11,440 nucleotides of DNA from an uncultured Bacillota bacterium (GTDB lineage Bacteria > Bacillota > Clostridia > Christensenellales > UBA1242). The stretch spans positions 1-11,440 of the forward strand of contig CAMUGK010000025.1 in assembly GCA_947088415.1 (NCBI GenBank). The letters run 5' to 3'. The notes under the pieces were generated by a model that saw nothing but the letters and a program-made list of their open reading frames with translations, had not been told where the DNA came from and did no database searches. Shown here one piece after another: positions 6,015-11,440 of the stretch (position 1 is the first letter of the stretch; each line of letters begins with the position of its first letter). Made by a program: the position numbers and the translations under genes.

Positions 6015-8519
6015 ATGAGCGAAAAAGATAAAAATGACGGAATAGTTGAAGGACAAACAAGTTTGTTTGGCGAAGAAGAAAACCTTAAAAAAGACGAATG
6101 GGGCTTAGAAAACAACGAAGCCAGTGAAGAAAATAATGGCATTGTGACTAAGTCACTTCGTGCTGTTTTGCATGAATCAATGATTCCTTACACAGAAACT
6201 GTTGTTATGGATAGAGCCTTGCCACGTGTTGAAGATGGTCTTAAACCTGTTCAACGCCGAATCTTATATGCTATGCTTGAACTTGGCATGACACCAGATA
6301 AGCCTTATAGAAAATCTGCAAGACTTGTAGGGGATTGTTTAGGTAAATATCATCCACATGGAGATAGCTCGGTTTATGATGCCATGTGTCGTATGAGTCA
6401 AGACTTTGTTCTTCGCGCTCCACTTGTTGACGGTCATGGAAACTTTGGTTCTATTGACGGCGATAGCCCTGCTGCAATGCGTTATACAGAAGCAAGAATG
6501 GCACCTCTTGCACTTGAACTTTTAAGAGATTTAGATAAAGATACAGTAAGGTGGAGTTTAAACTTTGATGATACTCTCAAAGAACCAGATATGCTTCCCG
6601 GACGCTTTCCAAACCTTTTGGTTAATGGTGCATCAGGCATTGCTGTTGGTGTTGCAACCAATATTCCACCACATAACCTAGGCGAAGTTATAGACGGCGT
6701 GGTTGCATATATAGATAGTCCTTCAATTAAACTTTCTGAAATGATGAAAATCATAAAAGGTCCAGACTTTCCAACAGGTGGAGAATTAATTTTAGGCGAA
6801 GGTATTCAGTCGGCATATGAAAACGGAAAAGGTAAAATAGTTATGCGTGCAAAAGTATCGGTGGAAACTTCTGGCGATAAAACAAATCTTGTTATAACCG
6901 AACTTCCTTATCAAGTTAATAAAGCACAATTACTTCAAAAAATAGCCGAACTTAAAGAAAGTGAAAAAGAAAAATATGCATCTATTGCCGAAATTCGTGA
7001 TGAAAGTGATAGAACAGGCATGCGTGCAGTTATAAGATTGAAAAAAGATGCAAAACCAAAGAAAATTCTTGAAAATCTTTTTAAATCGACAGCACTTCAG
7101 TCTTCATTTGGAATAAATATGGTGGCAATCGCAGGCGGAAAACCAAAACAAATGGGACTTATGGAAATAATTTCATACTATACAGCATATCAACGTGAAA
7201 TTATTATAAGAAGAACCAAGTTTGACCTTAATGCCGCAAAAGAAAGAGCACATATTGTTGAAGGACTTTTAATTGCAATCAAAAATATTGATGAAGTTAT
7301 TAAAATCATTAAAAAATCGGCAAGCGTAGGCGAAGCTAAACAAAACCTGCGTGCAAGATTTAGCCTTTCAGAAAAACAGGCACAAGCAATCTTAGATATG
7401 CGTCTTGCAAGGCTTGTTAACTTGGAAGTAAATAAACTTGAAGAAGAACTTAAAGAACTGAAAGAAAAAATTGAACTTTTTGAAAAAATTTTAGCTTCCA
7501 AAAAAATGCAGTTAGAAATTGTTAAAAAAGAACTTCTTGAAGTTAAACGCAAATTTGCAAATCCAAGAAGAAGCCATATTTTAAAATCTGACGATATTAA
7601 ACTTGAACAAGATACTTCGACAAAAGGTGGTGAAATTCAAGAAAAAGGTGGCTATGTTCTTGCTTTAACAGCAGGTTATACAATCAAAAAAGTTACAGCA
7701 AAAAATTATTCAATGTCGCAAAAGAATTTAGGTGATGGCGCAAGCATAACCGATGTGGTAACTCAAATTGATACCTTGTCATCAAATGATGTTGTTTTCA
7801 TGTTCACAAATCTTGGAAATTGCCTTAAAATTAAGTTAGAAAATGTTAAAGAATGCAAATGGCGAGATAAAGGCATAAACCTTGCAAACCTTGAAAATAA
7901 TGCTGAAAAAGATGAATTTGTTGTCAAATTTATGACCTTGCCAAAAGAAGGCGAAATTCTTTTCTTTACTAAACAAGGCATGGTTAAAAAGTCGCTGGCA
8001 AGTGACCTTAATGTAAATAAAACCTTCTATCAAGCAATAAAACTTAATGATAAAGACCAAGTTATTGGCGTTGAAGAAGACAAAAAAGGGAAAAGCATTT
8101 TAATGCTTTCTCGCCTTGGCATGTCGCTAAACTTTGATAAAACAGACATTCCAACTCAAGGCAGAATTTCTGGCGGGGTTAAAGGAATAAATCTTGATGA
8201 CACAGATAATGTTGTCTTTGCATCGCAAACCGAATTTATAAGCGTTGTTGTTGTGACAAATAATGGCTATATCAAAAAATTAAACTTGTCACAATTCCCA
8301 TTGTCACAAAGATATAGAAAAGGTTTAAAATATATCAATTTTGCAAAAGATAGCAAAGAAGTAATATTTGCAAACCGTGGAGATAAAACATTGGCTGTTG
8401 ATTTCGGTTTAAAAATTCTTCCATTAGACACCAAAAAAATTCCAGAAAGTGAACGATTGACAACAGGAAATGAAATAATCAAGAAAAAGTTTTTCTCAAT
8501 AAATCAATTTGTAATTTAA
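6015..8519 (+). CDS. parC: Type IIA DNA topoisomerase subunit A (ParC-like; GyrA alternative)
   Basis: This is the DNA breakage-reunion subunit, 834 residues. Residues 1-46 are an acidic, probably disordered extension containing QTSLF (14-18). The core starts near 47. It has ALPRVEDGLKPVQRR (68-82), the quinolone region KYHPHGDSSVYDAM (111-124) with Ser118 and Asp122 at the positions linked to quinolone sensitivity, and the catalytic Arg156-Tyr157 (AAMRYTEARM). A coiled-coil tower spans about 405-515, including an EEELKELKEKIE stretch (476-487). The C-terminal domain (about 521-834) looks like a beta-pinwheel of five to six blades. The first blade lacks a canonical GyrA box: QKNLGDG stands where QRRGGKG is expected. 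This favours topoisomerase IV over gyrase. The ATG follows GAGG (6006-6009), 88 bases after the B-subunit stop, and the two probably form an operon. Confidence 0.92.
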   Translation: MSEKDKNDGIVEGQTSLFGEEENLKKDEWGLENNEASEENNGIVTKSLRAVLHESMIPYTETVVMDRALPRVEDGLKPVQRRILYAMLELGMTPDKPYRKSARLVGDCLGKYHPHGDSSVYDAMCRMSQDFVLRAPLVDGHGNFGSIDGDSPAAMRYTEARMAPLALELLRDLDKDTVRWSLNFDDTLKEPDMLPGRFPNLLVNGASGIAVGVATNIPPHNLGEVIDGVVAYIDSPSIKLSEMMKIIKGPDFPTGGELILGEGIQSAYENGKGKIVMRAKVSVETSGDKTNLVITELPYQVNKAQLLQKIAELKESEKEKYASIAEIRDESDRTGMRAVIRLKKDAKPKKILENLFKSTALQSSFGINMVAIAGGKPKQMGLMEIISYYTAYQREIIIRRTKFDLNAAKERAHIVEGLLIAIKNIDEVIKIIKKSASVGEAKQNLRARFSLSEKQAQAILDMRLARLVNLEVNKLEEELKELKEKIELFEKILASKKMQLEIVKKELLEVKRKFANPRRSHILKSDDIKLEQDTSTKGGEIQEKGGYVLALTAGYTIKKVTAKNYSMSQKNLGDGASITDVVTQIDTLSSNDVVFMFTNLGNCLKIKLENVKECKWRDKGINLANLENNAEKDEFVVKFMTLPKEGEILFFTKQGMVKKSLASDLNVNKTFYQAIKLNDKDQVIGVEEDKKGKSILMLSRLGMSLNFDKTDIPTQGRISGGVKGINLDDTDNVVFASQTEFISVVVVTNNGYIKKLNLSQFPLSQRYRKGLKYINFAKDSKEVIFANRGDKTLAVDFGLKILPLDTKKIPESERLTTGNEIIKKKFFSINQFVI

Positions 8520-8540
8520 AAACAGCCAATGGCTGTTTTT
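8518..8540 (+). terminator. Intrinsic terminator of the topoisomerase operon
   Basis: AAAAACAGCC (8518-8527) pairs with GGCTGTTTTT (8531-8540) around the loop AAT, and a further T-rich stretch follows. The left arm starts inside the TAA stop of the A-subunit gene. The GC core and outline are the same as in the terminator at 765-791, with one loop base different. Confidence 0.9.
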
Positions 8541-8573
8541 ATTTTAATAAAAATACAAAATATTGCACATTGC

Positions 8574-8602
8574 TTGTTTTTTTTGCTAAATTTTGTTAAA
8601 AT
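8574..8602 (+). promoter_or_regulatory. Putative promoter of the PAP2-tsaE-tsaB operon, possibly leaderless
   Basis: TTGTTT (8574-8579) and TAAAAT (8597-8602) are 17 bases apart. The usual 6-7 base distance from the -10 box puts the transcription start at or next to the A of the ATG at 8609, and no Shine-Dalgarno is present between them. This fits a leaderless mRNA, though AT-richness makes false boxes easy. Confidence 0.4.
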
Positions 8603-8608
8603 AATATC

Positions 8609-9160
8609 ATGGTTGTTGAAGCAAAGATTATTGAATTCTTGCAAAGCAATGCAAGCGTTGGGTGGATAACATTTTTTGAAATTGTTACAAGTTTGGCAAG
8701 TTTTTTGGGACTTATTATTTTTGCAATTATTATTTTCTGTAAAAATAAAAAACTTTCACTTGTTTATATGTTATCTTTTGGTTTTGTCGCTTTATTTAAT
8801 TTATGTGTCAAACATATTGTTAAACGTCCAAGACCTTTTGATAGTTATTCAAACATTTTAAATCTTGCCAATGAAAATGGTTACAGCATGCCGTCATCAC
8901 ATTCGGCAATTGCTGGAATGACAGCAGTGTTTCTTGTCTTCTATGCTTTTAAACTTACAAAATCTAAATTAGTTCGAGTGTTAACCATAATTTGCATGTC
9001 ACTTTTTGTATGTTTAATTTGCTTATCTCGCATGGTGTTAGGTGTGCATTATTTGACAGATACGATTGCTGGTGTGGCAGAAGGTATTGTTCTTGGACTA
9101 CTTTCTTTAAAGGCCTATAATGGCTTAGAAAAGGCTTTAAACAACAAGCCTACAAGATAA
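8609..9160 (+). CDS. PAP2-family membrane phosphatase (possible undecaprenyl pyrophosphatase)
   Basis: This 183-residue membrane protein has all three signature motifs of the PAP2/acid phosphatase superfamily. They are K-x6-RP (K68 to R75-P76), PSSH (95-98, usually PSGH) with the general acid/base His98, and SR-x5-H-x3-D (S140-R141, H147, D151) with the nucleophile His147. About five hydrophobic segments are visible, near 20-43, 50-68, 98-115, 120-141 and 150-168. From the family it dephosphorylates a lipid phosphate or pyrophosphate. A BcrC-like role in recycling the undecaprenyl carrier is possible, but phosphatidate or PGP phosphatase activity is equally compatible. The ATG has no ribosome binding site. 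Its TAA stop (9158-9160) is part of the TAAGGAG that starts tsaE 9 bases later, so these genes are one operon. Confidence 0.88.
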   Translation: MVVEAKIIEFLQSNASVGWITFFEIVTSLASFLGLIIFAIIIFCKNKKLSLVYMLSFGFVALFNLCVKHIVKRPRPFDSYSNILNLANENGYSMPSSHSAIAGMTAVFLVFYAFKLTKSKLVRVLTIICMSLFVCLICLSRMVLGVHYLTDTIAGVAEGIVLGLLSLKAYNGLEKALNNKPTR

Positions 9161-9169
9161 GGAGAAATA

Positions 9170-9616
9170 ATGAAAAACGGAATATGCATTGAAACGCATA
9201 ATGAAGATGAAACAATCAAGGTTGCCCAAAAGATTGCTGGTGTTTTGCAAAAGGGAGACATTTTACTTTTAGTTGGCGACTTGGGTGCTGGGAAAACCCA
9301 TTTTGTTAAAGGGTTAGTTAAAGGTGTTGGCGGAAAAGATTTGGTTACAAGTCCAACTTTTACAATATTAAATACATACGAAAGTGGAAGCGTGATAATC
9401 AATCATTTTGATATGTATCGCTTGTCTAACATGGAAGAAGCGTTAGAGCTTGGTTTTCAAGAATATTTTGACAAAAACACCATGAATGGAGTGAGTGTTG
9501 TTGAATGGCCAAGTCAGGTTGAAGGATTAATCAATCCGCCATATTATATGGTTGAAATTAAAAAAACAGAAAACCAAAACACAAGAAAAATTTATTTTGG
9601 GAAGGTGAACAAATGA
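9170..9616 (+). CDS. tsaE: tRNA t6A synthesis ATPase TsaE
   Basis: TsaE is the ATPase that resets the TsaB-TsaD complex, which puts threonylcarbamoyl on A37 of ANN-decoding tRNAs. The 148 residues match the family. The P-loop is GDLGAGKTHFVKG (36-48) with Lys42-Thr43, and SPTF (61-64) is the family switch I signature. H79-x-D81-x-YR (83-84) and EWP (112-114) are also conserved family features. The ATG follows AAGGAG (9159-9164), which overlaps the stop of the PAP2 gene. The stop overlaps the tsaB start as ATGA (9613-9616), indicating translational coupling to its functional partner. Confident call. Confidence 0.96.
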   Translation: MKNGICIETHNEDETIKVAQKIAGVLQKGDILLLVGDLGAGKTHFVKGLVKGVGGKDLVTSPTFTILNTYESGSVIINHFDMYRLSNMEEALELGFQEYFDKNTMNGVSVVEWPSQVEGLINPPYYMVEIKKTENQNTRKIYFGKVNK

Positions 9617-10257
9617 TAGCAATATCTTCGGCATTTTCAAAAACTTTGATTGCTATAGATTTAAAAGGTAAACAAGAATTTGTTGAGCTTGATGAAAAAG
9701 TTAAGCAATCAGAAAATCTTTTAAAATATATAGATGAAATGTTGGATAAAAACAACCTTTTAATAAAAGATAATAACGAATATGGTGTGGTTATTGGGCC
9801 AGGGTCTTTCACGGGGCTACGTATTGGTTTAGCACTTATTAAAGGGCTTTGTGCGGGCAGTCAAAACAAAAATAAAGTGGTTGGAATTTCGTCACTTGAT
9901 TTTCTCGCTTTTGAATATATAAAAAAATATAAACCAAGTCATGATTTTGTTTGTGTGATTAATGCTTTAAGTGGACTTGGGTTTGTTTGTGAATATTCAT
10001 GTAGCGGCGAAAAACTTGGCGAAGAAAGTTTGCAAGAACTTGAAAAATTAAAAGAAAATAAACTTATAAAAATTGGTTTAGTGGGAGAAAATATAGCCGA
10101 TATACAAGTCGACTTTACGGCAGAAAGTTTGCTTGAACTTGCAGAAAAATATATTTTACAAGGAAAAATAAGCGATGAAAAAACATTAAGCCCTGTCTAT
10201 TTACGCAAAAGTCAAGCAGAGAGTGCATTGGACGAAAAAAATCTTAAAAAATCTTAA
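9613..10257 (+). CDS. tsaB: tRNA t6A synthesis scaffold protein TsaB
   Basis: TsaB is the inactive ASKHA-fold partner of TsaD in t6A tRNA modification. The 214 residues show the hallmark GPGSFTGLRIGLA (62-74) and the C-terminal SPVYLR block. The usual His-Ser-Glu motif near residue 33 is Gln-Ser-Glu (QSENLL, 32-37). The N-terminal strand reads AISSAFSKTLIAID without the common Asp-Thr-Ser, so the protein is somewhat divergent. AAGGTG at 9602-9607 serves as ribosome binding site, and translation is coupled to tsaE by the ATGA overlap. The neighbours often found next in Firmicutes, rimI and tsaD, are absent here. The transcript appears to run out in an AT-rich gap with no clear terminator. Confidence 0.93.
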   Translation: MIAISSAFSKTLIAIDLKGKQEFVELDEKVKQSENLLKYIDEMLDKNNLLIKDNNEYGVVIGPGSFTGLRIGLALIKGLCAGSQNKNKVVGISSLDFLAFEYIKKYKPSHDFVCVINALSGLGFVCEYSCSGEKLGEESLQELEKLKENKLIKIGLVGENIADIQVDFTAESLLELAEKYILQGKISDEKTLSPVYLRKSQAESALDEKNLKKS

Positions 10258-10368
10258 TTTTTTATTAAATTTTAGTGGACTTTTAAGGCGTAGTTATGTA
10301 ATATAAAGGAGAATGCTTTGTCAAACTAATTTGCATTAAAAATTTTTTAAAAAATATTGCTAATTTGG

Positions 10369-10397
10369 TTGCAAAGTTTTAATTTTTAGCATATAAT
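10369..10397 (+). promoter_or_regulatory. Putative sigma-A promoter of the zinc-ribbon gene
   Basis: TTGCAA (10369-10374) and a perfect TATAAT (10392-10397) are 17 bases apart, the best promoter match in the window. The predicted start is near 10404, giving a short leader before AAGGAG (10408-10413). The gene therefore looks separately transcribed from tsaB, 161 bases upstream. Confidence 0.65.
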
Positions 10398-10418
10398 ATG
10401 CAAAATTAAGGAGTGAAT

Positions 10419-10937
10419 ATGAAAAAACCAGTTTATGTAAGATGCCCTAGATGTGAGCTTAATTACATTCAAAAAAAAGATAAACTTTGCTCTGTTTGCA
10501 AAGCAGAGCTTGCGGCTAAGGACGAATATATTGATGATATGGATTTAGATCTTTGTCCTATTTGCAAGACAAATTATATTCAATCAGATGAAATTATGTG
10601 TGCTTCTTGTCTTAAGGAACATCAAAATGAAGATGGAGAACTTTCTGCTGATTGGGAAGAATATCTTACTCGTGAAGATGATGAAGATGAAATGACAATT
10701 GAAGATGAAACAGGCGATATGGCATCTGTTACTGATATAACAGAATCAAGCATGCTTGATGACGCAGAAATTGCCCCTGACCTTGACTTTGATGACGATG
10801 ATAGTTTAAGTTTTGACGATGACGAACTTGACATGGAAGGTGAAGAAGAGGATGAAGAAGACGAAGATGATGATTTTGACTTTGATGACGACGATTTAGA
10901 CGATTTTGACGATGATTATGACGATGACGATGAATAG
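10419..10937 (+). CDS. Double zinc-ribbon protein with a long acidic tail
   Basis: This 172-residue protein starts with two tandem Cys4 modules of identical spacing, CxxC-x11-CxxC. One has Cys9, 12, 24 and 27; the other has Cys46, 49, 61 and 64. Both read CPxC-xx-NYIQ and end in CxxC, so they are an internal duplication of a zinc-ribbon. From about residue 83 to the end the chain is mostly Asp and Glu with scattered Phe, Leu and Tyr, and is surely disordered and very negative. I start it at the ATG at 10419, 5 bases after AAGGAG (10408-10413), not at the in-frame GTG at 10413, which lies in the Shine-Dalgarno. I have the impression that similar CPRCELNYI ribbons occur in clostridial proteins, but I cannot name the family. 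The acidic tail recalls RNA polymerase delta, yet the delta N-terminal domain is absent. Role unknown; nucleic-acid or polymerase binding is only a guess. Confidence 0.85.
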   Translation: MKKPVYVRCPRCELNYIQKKDKLCSVCKAELAAKDEYIDDMDLDLCPICKTNYIQSDEIMCASCLKEHQNEDGELSADWEEYLTREDDEDEMTIEDETGDMASVTDITESSMLDDAEIAPDLDFDDDDSLSFDDDELDMEGEEEDEEDEDDDFDFDDDDLDDFDDDYDDDDE

Positions 10938-10965
10938 TGCTGGGGAGTCACCACTCGGCAAACAA

Positions 10966-11013
10966 TTGTCGTCATTTCGACAAGAGTCCGTAGGATGATG
11001 TTGAGAAATCTCA
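10966..11013. repeat. Candidate dispersed palindromic repeat (REP/MITE-like)
   Basis: This non-coding block folds as a two-level hairpin. ATTTC (10974-10978) pairs with GAAAT (11005-11009), GAC (10979-10981) with GTT (11000-11002), and GTCC (10986-10989) with GGAT (10993-10996) around a GTA loop. An alternative pairing joins TTGTCG (10966-10971) to CGACAA (10978-10983). The outline GTCATTTCGAC...GAGAAATCTC resembles short palindromic repeats I recall being scattered between genes in many gut bacteria. Only one copy is in this window, so repeat status is inference. Confidence 0.4.
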
Positions 11014-11028
11014 AAAATAATGTAATAC

Positions 11029-11097
11029 ACAAAAAGGTGTTATGTTTTCTAGTTGGTTGCTGACACAAAGACCTCGAAAACATAACACACTTTTTGT
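11029..11097. repeat. Long inverted repeat with a 26-base loop
   Basis: The arms at 11029-11049 and 11076-11097 are complementary over about 21 pairs with a single bulged base. They share the core GTGTTATGTTTTC and its complement. The loop (11050-11075) has only a weak internal GGT/ACC pairing. The left arm starts with A5 and the right arm ends with T5, so it could end transcription from either side, including the zinc-ribbon gene. Alternatively it is a small palindromic mobile unit or an RNA structure. No coding frame runs through it. Confidence 0.65.
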
Positions 11098-11135
11098 TTA
11101 AGTAACAATAACAATCGCCTAGCCCTTGGGTTGTA

Positions 11136-11170
11136 AAAAAAGATTAAAGCAATTTGCTTTAATCTTTTTT
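11136..11170. terminator. Bidirectional intrinsic terminator, AT-rich
   Basis: Positions 11136-11150 pair perfectly with 11156-11170 (15 pairs) around the loop AATTT, with A and T runs at both ends. It contains the TAA stop of the minus-strand gene (11159-11161). It would end that gene leftward and could stop plus-strand transcription from the zinc-ribbon side. The stem is GC-poor, so efficiency is uncertain. Confidence 0.75.
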
Positions 11171-11440
11171 CTTTGCAATTTCTTTTTGACGTTTTGTTTC
11201 ATCAGATGCAACTCGTTTTTCAATTGCAATAAGATATTCAGGGTTTGAAACCTTAACAATTTGTTCTTTTAAAATGTCAATCTTTTGTTGCAATCTTGCA
11301 AGTTTGCTTGCATAAGATTTAAATTCACGTTCAGTATCCTTTGTAATCTTACCTTTGCTTGAAAGTCTTGCATCTTTAATCATTTGTTTATGGTCGTCTT
11401 CAAGAAGTTTCTTTTGCTCTTCCATGTCAGCAAGGTTTGC
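11159..11440 (-). CDS. Lysine-rich coiled-coil-like protein, 5' end outside the window
   Basis: The frame stays open to the window edge, giving 93 residues of C-terminal sequence. The first Met inside (ATG at 11425) has no ribosome binding site. The codons before it read ANLAD in the same frame and style, so I treat the gene as partial rather than starting there. The visible part is highly charged and helical, with heptad-like Leu/Ile spacing (LARLQQKIDILKEQI) typical of a coiled coil. The C-terminus is basic and ends in AKKKD. There is no Cys, catalytic motif or membrane segment. I do not recognise the family. Its stop codon is built into the terminator hairpin. Confidence 0.7.
   Translation of the reverse strand, partial: ANLADMEEQKKLLEDDHKQMIKDARLSSKGKITKDTEREFKSYASKLARLQQKIDILKEQIVKVSNPEYLIAIEKRVASDETKRQKEIAKKKD

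Noticed and set aside
7190..7552. Minus-strand 120-codon frame inside the A-subunit gene
   Set aside because: It is the Ser/Leu-rich shadow of the Lys/Glu-rich coiled-coil segment of the topoisomerase.
10245..10270. Intrinsic terminator directly after tsaB
   Set aside because: The possible stem is entirely A-T with a four-base loop and no GC core, too weak to support.
10413..10418. GTG as start of the zinc-ribbon protein
   Set aside because: The G of this GTG is part of the AAGGAG ribosome binding site; the ATG six bases later has correct spacing.
10670..10934. GATGAC/GATGAA runs as a tandem DNA repeat
   Set aside because: The bases follow from Asp/Glu codons of the acidic tail with mixed GAT, GAC and GAA use; there is no fixed repeat unit.
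10938..11135. 6S RNA, SRP RNA, tmRNA or a riboswitch in the gap after the zinc-ribbon gene
   Set aside because: I see none of their conserved signatures and no promoter directed into the gap; only the two hairpin elements are supported.
11423..11425. ATG as true start of the last minus-strand gene
   Set aside because: No Shine-Dalgarno precedes it and the frame continues in the same charged, helical style to the window edge, so the gene is more likely cut by the edge.

Overview
This window looks like a stretch of chromosome from a low-GC, Gram-positive-type anaerobe, probably an uncultured clostridial (Firmicutes/Bacillota) gut bacterium. The base composition is strongly AT-rich and most genes have AGGAG-like ribosome binding sites. 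MurG carries the clostridial-style HESD and SRGDQIQNA motifs, and the type IIA topoisomerase pair resembles the clostridial ParE/ParC type. TGA is used as a stop (1565-1567, 9614-9616), so the code is standard. The genus call is inference; no search was possible.

Layout. An orphan ABC-type ATPase (122-766) sits alone between its own promoter and a bidirectional terminator, and has lost every residue normally used for ATP hydrolysis. A convergent Asn/Gln-rich hypothetical gene (815-1213, minus) follows. It diverges from a two-gene operon (1292-2703) in which a 91-residue hypothetical protein is translationally coupled to a cytoplasmic subtilisin-family protease. A second bidirectional terminator separates this from murG (2725-3783, minus). 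MurG is divergent from a two-gene type IIA topoisomerase operon, parE-like (3971-5926) and parC-like (6015-8519), ended by a terminator. Then comes an operon of a PAP2-family lipid phosphatase, tsaE and tsaB (8609-10257). Next is a monocistronic gene for a double zinc-ribbon protein with a very acidic tail (10419-10937). The last part is a non-coding stretch (10938-11135) with two structured repeats. It is followed by the 3' end of a lysine-rich, probably coiled-coil protein on the minus strand that runs off the window (11159-11440).

How the genes work together. Most of the window is housekeeping: lipid II synthesis (MurG), possible lipid-carrier recycling (PAP2), t6A tRNA modification (TsaE, TsaB) and DNA topology (ParE, ParC). 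The less familiar parts are the degenerate ATPase, the coupled small-protein/protease pair with its divergent Asn/Gln-rich neighbour, the zinc-ribbon/acidic-tail protein, and a possible sliding-clamp-binding peptide in the N-terminal extension of the ParC-like subunit. Regulatory architecture is compact. Stop codons are embedded in the A-tracts of terminator hairpins, -10 boxes lie close to start codons, and two genes may be leaderless. I see no CRISPR array, rRNA, tRNA, transposase or phage gene.
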